64,000 bases of DNA, from assembly GCF_009760405.1 (NCBI RefSeq), contig NZ_WRPP01000003.1, forward strand, positions 372,001 through 436,000, in the 5' to 3' direction. The position numbers were made by a program, and so were the translations under genes. Origin of the DNA: Nocardia terrae. GTDB taxonomy: Bacteria; Actinomycetota; Actinomycetes; Mycobacteriales; Mycobacteriaceae. Shown here piece by piece: positions 7,398-16,300 of this stretch. The notes beneath the pieces were generated by a model. That model was not told the DNA's origin and did no database searches. It was given only the letters and a program-made list of their open reading frames with translations. Numbering within the stretch: position 1 is the first letter of the stretch; each line of letters opens with the position of its first letter.

Positions 7398-8186
7398 TTG
7401 GATCAGTCGACTGTGCAAATCGATGACGTGCAGCGGATTTCGGAGGCTGCCGCCCGGGCGGGGTTGGGTCGGCACGTGAAAACATATGAGGCAGTGCGGA
7501 CGAACTGGCGAGCGATCGGGAAACTGGGGATCGCGTTCGTCGTTCTGGTCGCGGTGACCGTGCTCGGGTATGCGGTACAGGTTGAAATATTGGAGGCGGC
7601 AGTCTATTTCGCGCTGATCACCGGGTTGGCAGCGCTGTTCTCGACCGTTCGCGGACTCTACACTGGGCAGCAGAATTCCGGTAAATGGTTGGAACTCTTC
7701 GAGCACGGGCTGATCTTCAAGTCCAAGGAACGATTGCGCGTGGTTCGGTACGACTCGACCAGCGTGATCCAGGACCTGGTCGACCATCGCAGGAATGGGG
7801 TCACCACTCGGGTGACGCACGCCTACCAGATCCGTGATCTCGACGGTCAGGCTTTGCGCCTGCGCGAAGGAATCATCAACGCACAGGAGTGGGGGCCACG
7901 GATCCAGGAGGGTGTCGCCGCCCACCAAATGCCAACCGCGCTGGCAACGTTGGGATCGGGAAGTCCGGTGGAGTTCGGTTCGATCACGCTGAGCCCAACT
8001 GGCGTAAGCGGTTACGGCACCCTGGTGCGCTGGACCGAAATCACCGATGTCGATGTCGCCGAGGGCAGACTGCGAATCAAGACCGCGGCCAAGCGTCCGC
8101 CGATCGTGAGCCCTATCAGCTCGCTGACCAACTTCAATCTGCTGTACGCCCTCATCGAGCGAGGCCGCGGTAGCGGACAACGTTGA
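7398..8186 (+). CDS. Two-helix membrane protein with PH-like cytosolic domain
   Basis: Starts at TTG 7398 with AGGGGGA five bases upstream. A helical N-terminus is followed by two membrane segments (GIAFVVLVAVTVLGYAV and AAVYFALITGLAALF). A soluble domain of about 170 residues then opens WLELFEHGLIFKSKERLRVVRYDS, shortened here to its LFEHGLIF core, a beta-strand pattern typical of PH-like membrane-associated domains. Later strands include TLVRWTEITDVDV. It stands alone between a divergent membrane gene and the DUF4189 gene. The exact family is not certain (DUF6585-like is one possibility) and the function is unknown. Confidence 0.75.
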   Translation: MDQSTVQIDDVQRISEAAARAGLGRHVKTYEAVRTNWRAIGKLGIAFVVLVAVTVLGYAVQVEILEAAVYFALITGLAALFSTVRGLYTGQQNSGKWLELFEHGLIFKSKERLRVVRYDSTSVIQDLVDHRRNGVTTRVTHAYQIRDLDGQALRLREGIINAQEWGPRIQEGVAAHQMPTALATLGSGSPVEFGSITLSPTGVSGYGTLVRWTEITDVDVAEGRLRIKTAAKRPPIVSPISSLTNFNLLYALIERGRGSGQR

Positions 8187-8272
8187 TCGGCGGGTTGGAC
8201 AATGTGGACTTCCCTTGTACAAGATCATGATGACTTCTTCGTCGGAAGAAGGTCTCGCAAGGGGAGGTTCTG

Positions 8273-8713
8273 TTGAAGTTTGCTCTGATCAAGGCTGCGG
8301 TGGTTGCTGTGGCGTCTGCTGGGCTCGTCACCTCGTTCGCGGCTGCGGCCAATGCCGAACGCGGGCCGGATGGTTCGCTCTATGGAGCGCTGGCGACCGG
8401 GCCGACGGGCAGTCGGAATGTGTGGGGGTCGGCGGTCAATTATCCGACTCAGGAGCTTGCGGATCGGGCTGCCGTTGCCGAGTGCGGGGCCGATTGCATT
8501 GTGGGGATCGAATTCTCGAATGGGTGCGGGTCGATGGCCGAGAATCCGGCCAGCGGTTGGCGGGCGTGGGGTAATGGCGCCAACGTCGCGGATTCCGAGC
8601 AGAATGCGTTGAATGCCTTGGCGGCGCGGAGTTCGCAGTCGTTCCTGCCTTCGGGTAGCTCGGGCGGGGCGCCGGGGCAAGGAAGGATCGTCGTCACCAA
8701 GTGCACCGGCTAG
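8273..8713 (+). CDS. DUF4189-type secreted protein
   Basis: TTG 8273 follows the strong ribosome site GGGGAGG. Residues 1-28 form a Sec signal peptide (IKAAVVAVASAGLVTSFAAA, cleavage after ANA). The mature part of about 118 residues matches the DUF4189 pattern: YGALATG, an AL/AV-NYP segment, and four cysteines (AEC, ADC, NGC, TKC) that probably form two disulfides. It ends SGGAPGQGRIVVTKC. A short hairpin (CTTCTTC/GAAGAAG, 8234-8251) lies in its leader. A truncated, frameshifted sister is at 4081-4376. DUF4189 proteins are common in Nocardia and mycobacteria, with no established biochemical function. Confidence 0.85.
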   Translation: MKFALIKAAVVAVASAGLVTSFAAAANAERGPDGSLYGALATGPTGSRNVWGSAVNYPTQELADRAAVAECGADCIVGIEFSNGCGSMAENPASGWRAWGNGANVADSEQNALNALAARSSQSFLPSGSSGGAPGQGRIVVTKCTG

Positions 8714-8842
8714 GTCGACTCCTTCAGATCTTCGTCGGACCTGGGCCGTTGGAAGGTCGTTAGAAGTTAAAGAGTCTCGATTTCTACCGTGACAGCGTTC
8801 GCGGCCGGAGGGCCGGATCGGAGCTACGGGAGGGATCGGGAG

Positions 8843-9262
8843 ATGACGAGTCGGATGGTGGTGCGCGGTGCGGCGCTGATCGGTGGGATCGGGGTGGCCG
8901 CTTCGGCGGTCGTGTTCGGGATGGGCAGCCCGCAGGCGAGCGCGGGGCCGGCGGCACGCGATTCCCAGGTGATCGATTGCACGGGCCGCGCGCCGGCGGT
9001 CAGGCCGGACAAGTTGGAACCCGGATGCTCGGCGTCGCATCAGTATCTGACCGATATCGGGTGGCGCGCTTGGGGGTCGGATGTGGCGGTCGGCGAGGGC
9101 ATGTACCACGCGAACAAATGCGAACCTGCTTGTGCCGCTGGAAACTTCGAGACCATGCATGCCTGGGTCGTGCTGTCGGATCCGACCTCATCGGGGATGT
9201 TCACGAAGGTGACGGTCAGCGACGACAAGGGGCAGTGGACAACCTCTATGCCGGTGAGATGA
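8843..9262 (+). CDS. Small secreted four-cysteine protein
   Basis: ATG 8843 is chosen over an upstream start at 8789 because GGGAGGGATCGGGAG precedes it and a signal peptide then begins at once (VVRGAALIGGIGVAASAVVF, cleavage near ASA). The 139-residue product has four cysteines in the mature part (VIDC, EPGC, NKC, PAC) and a W-rich core, GWRAWGSDVAVGEGMY. The arrangement resembles small actinobacterial secreted proteins with two disulfides. No enzyme motif is visible. It follows the DUF4189 gene after 129 bases with no recognisable signal and may be transcribed with it. Confidence 0.75.
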   Translation: MTSRMVVRGAALIGGIGVAASAVVFGMGSPQASAGPAARDSQVIDCTGRAPAVRPDKLEPGCSASHQYLTDIGWRAWGSDVAVGEGMYHANKCEPACAAGNFETMHAWVVLSDPTSSGMFTKVTVSDDKGQWTTSMPVR

Positions 9263-9342
9263 GTCCCGCGCGTCCCTCGACGTGACGTGAGGTCGTGCGT
9301 CCAGTTATGGTCGGCAGCGGTCTTACGAGGGGAGGGGTGGCG

Positions 9343-9573
9343 ATGGCGTTGCTTGTGTACTACCGACAGGTGCGCAACGAGCCGGAAGAGGCGGAGTACT
9401 GGTTCGGGACCAGTCGGGAAGAGATGAGCCGGACCTTGGTCATCGACAAGGTGCGGCGGACGGCTCGGACCGATGGGGACGAGAACATGCTGTTCTGGGA
9501 GGCGGCGGGGCATATTTTGCTTCGGGAAGGGCGTGAGAAGGTATGGCCTACACACGGAATGAAGGCGTCATGA
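9343..9573 (+). CDS. Small conserved hypothetical protein
   Basis: ATG 9343 is preferred over 9295 because GAGGGGTGGCG sits just upstream. The 76-residue product (MALLVYYRQVRNEPEEAEYW) is charged and probably cytosolic, with a C-terminal helix around FWEAAGHILLREGREKVW. Its stop overlaps the start of the next gene by four bases (ATGA), so the two are probably coupled. I do not recognise the family. A regulatory or accessory role for the membrane protein that follows is inference from coupling. Confidence 0.7.
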   Translation: MALLVYYRQVRNEPEEAEYWFGTSREEMSRTLVIDKVRRTARTDGDENMLFWEAAGHILLREGREKVWPTHGMKAS

Positions 9574-11057
9574 AGACGCCGACGGTTGGGCGGGTCACCG
9601 GGTTCCTGTTGATTGCGGCGGCGGCGTTGACCCTCGCGGTGTTCAAGCTGCCGGTGTTGACCGCCGGTGACGGTTCGTTCGATGTGTATGCCTGGAAGAG
9701 CATGACGAGCGGGCGGGGCATGACATCGTCCGACTTCTACTCGGCTGCGCCCTACGTGCTCATGTTGGTCGTCGCGGGGGTGGCCGGGACGCTGCTCGCA
9801 GTCGGGCTCGGGGCTCGGCGCGGTGTGCTGTTCTGGGTGGGGGCGCTCGCGGCCGGAATGGTGCTGCAAATCGCATCAGGTGATGTGGTCGGCGCTGTAC
9901 AGAGTTTCGGGAGTGACATCTCGCCGGGGTCCGGTTTCTGGATTGTCACGGTGGTGATGCTGCTTGCCATCGCGGCCTTGGTAACCGGGATGCGCGATGC
10001 CGTGGTCGCCAAAGGCGGTGCCGCCCCGGGCAACTCTGGGGCAGCGAGCGGTGGGGTGGCAGACCGGGTAGCGGCGGTGTTCTTGGTTGTCGCGGTGGCC
10101 GTAGACTTCGGGGGATCATTCGTGCCGCTGATAGCCGGCGACCACTCGAGTTTCGTCACCATATGGGAGACGGGACGGGATGGGTCCATTCCATGGCCCG
10201 CCGTGCAATTCGCGCTGGGATCGATCGCCGTGATCGGCGTAGCTGTCGCCTTGCTGGCGGGTATCGGCCTGCGGTCCTCGGCCGTGAGTGCGGCCAGCGG
10301 GGCCGCTGCCTCGTTCATGGCCGCGGGCGGGATCGTCGAAGTGAGTTCCGTACTGTCCGTGATGGGACCCAACTTCTGGGAATACGCGGGGACCGGGTTG
10401 TGGCTGGCGGTGCTCACACTGCTGTTGTCCTTCGCAGCGACGGTGGCGGGGCTGGTGGCGCAGTTGGCGCGGCCGCGAATGCCAGTCCAGCCAGGGGCAG
10501 GTTATGCACCGGGATTCACACAGCCGGGCCCGAATCCCTTTGTGCCTGGACAGTCGATGGCGCCCGCGCCGAACCCGTTCGCTCCCGTGACTCCGGTGCC
10601 GAATCCATTCGCGTCCGCAGCGGCCTCACCGAATCCATTCGCGGCGGCTGCTCCGCAGGCGGCTGAGGTCGAGGCGACCGTCAAGATCTCGCCGCCGCCG
10701 CGGATGGCGAAGGTTTATGAAGGCAAGGATGGTGAGGGGCGGCCGATGGTGAATCGGCAGGCGCTGGAGGGGAATACGCGGACCGCGGTGTTGGCGTATT
10801 TGGAGAGTGCGCCGATTGTGCTGGCGGCGCGGAGTTTCGAGCAGGACGAGTTCGCGCCCGGGGACAAGGATGTGCCGCTGACGTTCCGGACGGACGGGGT
10901 GTGGGTGTGGGCGGGGGCTGTGGCGCATTATCTGCACAAGCATGGGCTGCCGCCCGAGCCGGAACTGGTGGCGCATATCGCGAGTCGCGGGTTCCGGGTC
11001 GGGGAGGTCGGTAAGGATGCTCAGGACGCGGCGATTCGAGTGATCACCGGCGGGTGA
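9570..11057 (+). CDS. Multi-pass membrane protein with NPF repeats and cytosolic C-domain
   Basis: ATG 9570 overlaps the previous stop, giving 495 residues. Eight or so hydrophobic segments fill residues 1-300 (for example VTGFLLIAAAALTLAVF, VLMLVVAGVAGTLLAVGLGA, LWLAVLTLLLSFAATVAGLV). A Pro/Ala-rich linker repeats the motif NPF five times (PNPFVPG, PNPFAPV, PNPFASA, PNPFAAA). A C-terminal domain of about 100 residues includes GVWVWAGAVAHYLHKHGLPP and SRGFRVGEVGKDAQ. The arrangement of membrane part, flexible repeat linker and small conserved soluble domain is familiar in actinobacteria, but the function is unknown. It converges with the 11061 gene with only three bases between stops. Confidence 0.8.
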   Translation: MKTPTVGRVTGFLLIAAAALTLAVFKLPVLTAGDGSFDVYAWKSMTSGRGMTSSDFYSAAPYVLMLVVAGVAGTLLAVGLGARRGVLFWVGALAAGMVLQIASGDVVGAVQSFGSDISPGSGFWIVTVVMLLAIAALVTGMRDAVVAKGGAAPGNSGAASGGVADRVAAVFLVVAVAVDFGGSFVPLIAGDHSSFVTIWETGRDGSIPWPAVQFALGSIAVIGVAVALLAGIGLRSSAVSAASGAAASFMAAGGIVEVSSVLSVMGPNFWEYAGTGLWLAVLTLLLSFAATVAGLVAQLARPRMPVQPGAGYAPGFTQPGPNPFVPGQSMAPAPNPFAPVTPVPNPFASAAASPNPFAAAAPQAAEVEATVKISPPPRMAKVYEGKDGEGRPMVNRQALEGNTRTAVLAYLESAPIVLAARSFEQDEFAPGDKDVPLTFRTDGVWVWAGAVAHYLHKHGLPPEPELVAHIASRGFRVGEVGKDAQDAAIRVITGG

Positions 11058-11060
11058 TCG

Positions 11061-11618
11061 CTAGCGGCGGGCGGCCAGGGCGGCGATGTAGGTGTCGTGC
11101 AGGGCCTCGAGGCGGGGGCGGGTGAAGCGGCCGGGTTCGGTCTCGTAGGCGGCTCGGCCCTTCGGGGAGGTGAAGGCGGAGGCGGGGATTCGGTCGCCGG
11201 CCGGGGGGAGGAATTTGAGGGTTTCCTCGACGGCGGCCACCGCCGTGGCGAGGGTGTGGCGGGCGGTGCGGGCGGCGCGCTCGTCGAGGGGCTCGTCGAC
11301 CGCGGGGACCTGGCGGATGCAGACATCCGAGTACCAGAGCCAGACGCCGGGGTCGAGGAGTTCTGAGGGGTTGTCCAAGCCGAAGCGGACCGAGTCCGCG
11401 GGTGGGGGCAGGATGTCGGCGGGGAGGCGGAATTCGTATACGCGCTCGGTGCCGCACGTCGGGCAGTCGCCGGTGTAGCGGCTGGCCAGGTCGCCGTCGA
11501 TGCTCACCACCGCGCTGCGGAACTGGCAGCGGGTTTCGCCGCAGGTGGGGCACGGTTGGAGGGTGAGGTAGAGGCGAGCCTCGGCATTGGTTCTGGCCAG
11601 CGGGAGGGTGTCGGGCAT
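11061..11618 (-). CDS. Zinc-ribbon hypothetical protein
   Basis: The 185-residue product has two CPTCG knuckles, CPTCGETRC near residue 23 and CPTCGTERV near residue 52, forming a four-cysteine zinc ribbon. Strands with LLDPGVWLWYSDVCIRQ and a C-terminal helical part (RPRLEALHDTYIAALAA) follow. Proteins of this layout are frequent near actinobacterial secreted-toxin genes, but no function is established that I can name. It is divergent from the WXG-like gene at 11727, separated by 108 bases that hold a conserved promoter-like element. Confidence 0.75.
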   Translation of the reverse strand: MPDTLPLARTNAEARLYLTLQPCPTCGETRCQFRSAVVSIDGDLASRYTGDCPTCGTERVYEFRLPADILPPPADSVRFGLDNPSELLDPGVWLWYSDVCIRQVPAVDEPLDERAARTARHTLATAVAAVEETLKFLPPAGDRIPASAFTSPKGRAAYETEPGRFTRPRLEALHDTYIAALAARR

Positions 11619-11683
11619 GGGGGCTCCTTCGGCCGGACGGACGGTGTGGGATCGATCTTGCCAGGCGGGGCGCGGCCCGTCTC

Positions 11684-11726
11684 GTTCACGTTGTGTTCAC
11701 TGATCGGTTGTGGGACAGTCGATCTT
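11684..11726 (+). promoter_or_regulatory. Promoter-like element shared with the 2971-aa giant gene
   Basis: The segment begins GTTCACGTTGTGTTCAC and ends TGTGGGACAGTCGATCTT directly against ATG 11727. It closely matches 13310-13352 upstream of the giant gene, with one base difference in spacing. GTTCAC occurs twice, 11 bases apart. No Shine-Dalgarno sequence precedes the ATG, so the mRNA may be leaderless. Confidence 0.5.
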
Positions 11727-12041
11727 ATGGCCGGGAGAGTTCAGGTACATCCGGAGGCGGTGCGCGCCGCCGCGAAATTCGCCGGAGATATTCAGACACG
11801 ATTGCAGTCGATGGCCGATAATGCCCGGACGGCGGTCTCGCCGGGAGCCGCGGGGTGGGGCGACGACGATTTCGGCAGCAACTTCGCCGACGGGGCGAAG
11901 GGTTTCTCCACCAGCAGCGAGACCATGGCCACCGGCACCGAGAACCTCGCGAAGTCCTTCGAGAAACTGCACTCGGGGCTGACCGACTCCGCCGACAAGC
12001 TCCAGAACACCGAACACGGCAATACCGAGACCTTCGCGTAG
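11727..12041 (+). CDS. WXG100-like T7SS partner protein
   Basis: ATG 11727 gives 104 residues with the helix-turn-helix plan of WXG100 proteins. Helix 1 is VHPEAVRAAAKFAGDIQTRL, the turn is GAAGWGDDDFG (W-G-D rather than W-x-G), and helix 2 continues through ENLAKSFEKLHSGL. There is no ribosome site; the start abuts the promoter-like element, suggesting leaderless translation. The YbaB-like gene follows after nine bases, then the 2971-residue giant. The paralogue at 50771-51100 occupies the same place beside the 6718-residue giant. It probably acts as a secretion partner for the giant, which is inference from the repeated gene order. Confidence 0.8.
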   Translation: MAGRVQVHPEAVRAAAKFAGDIQTRLQSMADNARTAVSPGAAGWGDDDFGSNFADGAKGFSTSSETMATGTENLAKSFEKLHSGLTDSADKLQNTEHGNTETFA

Positions 12042-12050
12042 GCGGGCGAA

Positions 12051-12569
12051 ATGACGGGGCAGAACGGGGAAGTCGCGAAGGCCGCCATCCTCGAGGAATT
12101 CACCTCGCAGATGCGGGATATCGCCGAAGCGTCGCGTAAGCGCACCCAGCTGGTCGCCAGCGCCACGGCGGCGGGCGGGCGGGTGCAGGTCACGGTCAAC
12201 GCCGACGGGGTGGTGATCGCGACGCGGTTCTCCTCCGATATCGACGAGCTGACCTTCGACGAGATCGCCAAAGCGGTCACGACGGCAGCCCAGAACGCCG
12301 CGACCGAGGTGTCGAAGCAGGGGCGAGAACTGTTGCAGCCCTTGCGGGATCGGCGCGCGCGCATGCCGAGGCTGTCGGAATTGATCGAAGGGATGCCGGA
12401 TCTCGAGACCAAGGCGCCGCTGGTCGAGCCCGCCTCGCTGGCGCCCCCGAAGTCGAGGGAACGGCTGTCCCAGCTCCGCGAGCCCGCGCCCGAATACGGC
12501 AATGCCGTCGGCTACGAGGCGTGGTCCGAGGGGCAGGAGAATCGGGGAGCCACCGACTCCGGTTGGTGA
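12051..12569 (+). CDS. YbaB/EbfC-family protein linked to giant T7SS effector
   Basis: The 172-residue protein has the YbaB core: a helix (EFTSQMRDIAEASRKRTQLV), strands ASATAAGGRVQVTVNADGVV and a long C-terminal helix pair (FDEIAKAVTTAAQNAATEV). A Pro-rich tail of about 65 residues ends GATDSGW. YbaB/EbfC proteins are nucleoid-associated DNA-binding dimers, but these T7SS-linked forms have an extra tail. The 50280-50774 paralogue ends in exactly the same GATDSGW, so the tail is conserved between modules. It stands between the WXG-like gene and the giant. A role in regulation or as an adaptor is inference. Confidence 0.8.
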   Translation: MTGQNGEVAKAAILEEFTSQMRDIAEASRKRTQLVASATAAGGRVQVTVNADGVVIATRFSSDIDELTFDEIAKAVTTAAQNAATEVSKQGRELLQPLRDRRARMPRLSELIEGMPDLETKAPLVEPASLAPPKSRERLSQLREPAPEYGNAVGYEAWSEGQENRGATDSGW

Positions 12570-12570
12570 A

Positions 12571-13239
12571 TCAGTCCGAGTCGGCGCGCAATTCGGGGTA
12601 GTAGGCCCGCTGGAACGTCGACAGCCCGGAGACGGCCAGCTCGCCTCCGCCCCGGCAGATCGGGCAGAACCCGGCGCCATTGCATTCCGGACAGAGGCGG
12701 CCGTTGGCCAACCGGCCTCGGCCGAGGCATTCGGGACAGGCGCCCAGGCCGTCGCATTCGTAGCAGAGGACATAGCCGGGAGTCAGGGTTCCGGGAGTCC
12801 GCACCGGCTCCGGCCGCCGGGTCTCCTCCTGGCCGCGCAGGGCGAGTTCGGGGGTCCGACCGCTGAACATGACCGACGAAGTATGGTCGCCCACACGGAC
12901 TTCGATGCTGTTGCCGTCACGACGGCCGGTGATCAGCACGGCCGGCCGCGCGCCGCTCGTGTCCTCGGTCTCCCCCACGTCCCAGCCCGCGGCGGTGAGC
13001 ATGGCGCTCGCGCGCCGGGCGAGTTCGGCGGCCGGGACGGTCGCGGGACGCTGACCGCGGATCAGGCCCGAATAGTGGTAGCGCGGCGGCTCGGCCCAGT
13101 CGGCGACCGTCGGCGCGTCGAGAAACAGCAGGCCGAGATCGGTGTCGGGAGTCAGATCGGTGATGAGCTCGACCATTTGCGCCCGCAGGGCCGCGCCCAG
13201 TCGGTCCAGCTCCTCGCGTGCAGCCGAGATGTCGCCCAT
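12571..13239 (-). CDS. Protein with DnaJ-like zinc finger (four CxxC)
   Basis: ATG 13239 is chosen because AAGGAGG precedes it; the open frame reaches 13410, but its upstream part overlaps the giant gene's promoter. The 222-residue product has an N-terminal helical and beta domain of about 150 residues. It ends with four CxxC knuckles in a row (CYEC, CPEC, CPEC, CPIC) spaced by Gly-rich loops, as in the DnaJ/HSP40 zinc finger. There is no J-domain. The gene faces the YbaB-like gene with one base between stops and is divergent from the 2971-residue giant. It could be a chaperone-like partner or an immunity factor for the giant; both are inference. Confidence 0.75.
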   Translation of the reverse strand: MGDISAAREELDRLGAALRAQMVELITDLTPDTDLGLLFLDAPTVADWAEPPRYHYSGLIRGQRPATVPAAELARRASAMLTAAGWDVGETEDTSGARPAVLITGRRDGNSIEVRVGDHTSSVMFSGRTPELALRGQEETRRPEPVRTPGTLTPGYVLCYECDGLGACPECLGRGRLANGRLCPECNGAGFCPICRGGGELAVSGLSTFQRAYYPELRADSD

Positions 13240-13309
13240 GCGGCCTCCTTCCCGCCGGACCCTATCACCGCCGGACGGACGCGGACCCGTCACCGGCAAC
13301 TCATTCGGC

Positions 13310-13352
13310 GTTCGTGTTGAGTTCACCTGCTCCCCTGTGGCACAGTCGGTCT
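13310..13352 (+). promoter_or_regulatory. Promoter-like element of the 2971-aa giant gene
   Basis: GTTCGTGTTGAGTTCAC followed by nine bases and TGTGGCACAGTCGGTCT matches 11684-11726 base for base over most of its length. It lies 37 bases before GTG 13389 in the intergenic region between two divergent genes. A conserved block in two non-coding regions is best explained as a shared promoter or operator. Confidence 0.5.
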
Positions 13353-13388
13353 CGCCAAGATCGGATCCGACCGGGCGTGAGGTGACCT

Positions 13389-16300
13389 GTGGCGCTGGAG
13401 TTCCCATCATGGCTCGAGTGGCTGAGCTGGTTGGTGGGCTCCGAATGGCCGCACGGCAACGAAGACACCATGTGGCAGATGGGCCGCGACCTGGAATCGG
13501 TTGCGGGACAGTCCGACCAGCTGCTCACCGACCTCGACCACCTCATCGGATCGATCGGCGACGCCTACCCGGACGGTACCGGCGGTGAGGAGATCCTCAA
13601 GTGGCTGACGCCACTGCGCGACGGCGACGGCTCCGGGCACGGCTCGATCAAGGAATTCGGCGACAACTACCGCCAGCTGTCCACGGCCGCCGACGGATTC
13701 GGCGACCAGCTGCAAGGCGCCAAGCTCAACTTCTACATCGCGGGCGGGTGGTTGCTGGGTGAACTCGCCTGGGCCGCGGCCACCGGGCCGTTCGCGCCGG
13801 AGTCCGAGACCGCGGTCTTCGTGACGGCGCGCATCGCGTTCCGCAAGCTCGGCCAGCTGTTCGCGGACCGGATCGCGGAGCTGGTCGAAAGCAAGATCAC
13901 CAACAAGCTGCTGCAGGAGGTCATGACCAAGCTGATCTACGAGATCGGCAAGGGGGCGGTGATCTCCACCGTCCAGGCCACCACCCAGGAATTGCTCGTG
14001 GAGTCCATCCAGAATCTGGACGGGCACGGGCACGGCTTCGACCTGGGCGCTCTCGGTAAGAACGCACTGGTCGCCGGACTGTCCGGCGGCGCGGGTGGCG
14101 CGCTCGGCCTCGGCGCGCACCACTTCCTGCCCAGCGAGACCGGCGGCGCGCGAGGCGTGTTCAACGGCATGCTCACCGGCGCGGCCGCGGGCGCGGGCGG
14201 CGCGGGCGCGGGCTGGCTGGCCAATGGACTCGTCAACGGCGACTGGTCGTTCGATCCGCGCTCCGTCACCGGCGGCATGTTCGCGGGCGCGGGACCCGGC
14301 GGAATGCACGGCTACAACGGCGAATCCCCGCACGCCGGACGCCCCATGGGCAGCGACGGCAGCGCGCACGTCCCCGGCGAAACCGGCACCAGGACGGACG
14401 CCCCCGACCACACGGGCAGCGCACCGGACAGCCGCGCCGCGGGCGTCGACACCAACGGCAACGGCCACGACGGCACCGGAGACTCTCGAACCGCACAGCA
14501 AGGCGGCCCGGGCGACTCCACCGCGAACGGACAGCACCCCGCGACCTCCGACGGCCAACGCGGCGCGACACCCGAAGGGCAACAGAGCGCGAGCCCCGAC
14601 GGCCAACACGGCGCGACCCCGGACGGCCAACACGGCGCGACCCCGGACGGCCAACACGGCGCGACCCCGGACGGCCAACACGGCGCGACCCCGGACGGCC
14701 AACACGGCGCGACACCCGACGGACACGGCACGACTCCGGACGCGCAGCGCGACGCAGGTGTCGATGGACAGCACGGGACCAGCGATCCGAGCGTCTCTGG
14801 GCAGCACGGGAATACGGGCGAGTCGACCGGCGGCCAGGGCGGCGACAACCCGCAGGGCCAGCAGCCCGGCGGACCCGCCGTGCATCCGGCCAGCGCCGGG
14901 GCCGCGACCGCCGACGCGCCCGCCGGTCAGACCCACGACCAGCCCACAGACCATGGCGGCGACTCGTCCCGGTCCGACCAGGGCGGCTCGTTCACCTCCG
15001 ACAGCCGTCGTGAACCGACCGACCCGAGCGCGCAGGACGCCACCAGCGGCGGCGATTCGGCATCACACCGTCCGGACACCCAGACGGCCGCCGCGGACTC
15101 ACCCGCACCGGACTCCACACGGGCCGACGGGAGCGGCACCCCCGAACATCGCGCCGGAGACGGTACCGGTGCGCTGGACTCGACCGGCCGCACACACGAC
15201 ACCGGAGTGGATTCGCGCGCACCGGAATCCGCACCGGCCCACGCCTCGGATCCGGTCCGGGACGGGAATTCCACGTCGACGGCCTTCTCCAACGACGCCA
15301 ACACCCGCCCGGTCAGCGAGCCCGGCAAGAGCGCGGACGCCAGCTCATCGAACAACGCCCCCGCCAACGAGACTCGCGCACCAGCGACGGATCCTGCCAA
15401 GGCGACCGCGACTCCCCGCGATCTGCCACGCACCTCGGCGGACGGCAGCACCCCCAAGCCCGCCGACGGCGGCTCCCCCCGGACTCCGGACACCCGCGCC
15501 GGAGTCGATCGCGCCACCCGACCGGACGCACCCGTGCAGGCCAACCGCACCGGTGTCGAACCGACCTCGCGCCTCACCGAATCGAATACCGCCGACCACG
15601 AACAGCGCTCGGCCGCACCGGACGATTTCTTGAACCTCGCCGGCGACGCACCGCACTCGTCGGCCGATCGCCTCGGCGCGGAGCAGGATCCGACGGGCAG
15701 TTCCCGCGATCGCACAGAGCCGGCGGACGAACACGCCGGTGCACCACGCGCATCCGCCGATCACACCGGTACCGATGGTCGATCCTCCGGCGAGCGGGAC
15801 GACCTGGTCGGCGAGCGCAACGGTCGGCGCAGTGGTCGCGGCGATCTGCCCGGCGAGGGCAGCGGTGCTCACGGCGGACTGCCCGGCGACCACGTCCGGT
15901 CGGCCGATGATCGGGCGGGCGCACCCGGCGAGCAGCCGGACGGGGCGACCATCATCCCGTTCCCCGTCGACGCACCACAGCACGGCGACCGGCTGCCCCG
16001 AGTCGCCGAAATGCCCCGGACCGATGTCGCCGCGGCCGGGCCGGTGGGCGATTTCCACGGAAACGCCCGCGTCGGGGACGATCTCACGCTCCAGTCCGTG
16101 CACGGTCAGATCGACGACAATCTGCGGCTCATCACCCCCGAGGGGGTGGCCTGGAATCCGGACAAGGGGCACTTCGTCCTCTCGGACGGCCGCATCGTGC
16201 GCATCGAGGTCGGCGAGACCTCGGACCGGCATGTGGCCGAGTTCGTCCCCAGCGCGGACGGTTACGACGTGCGGGTCTCGAAGCGGGCCCGCGACGAGGA

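Noticed and set aside
14598..14717. CRISPR-like short repeats
   Set aside because: The units are contiguous with no spacers and keep one reading frame coding DGQHGATP.
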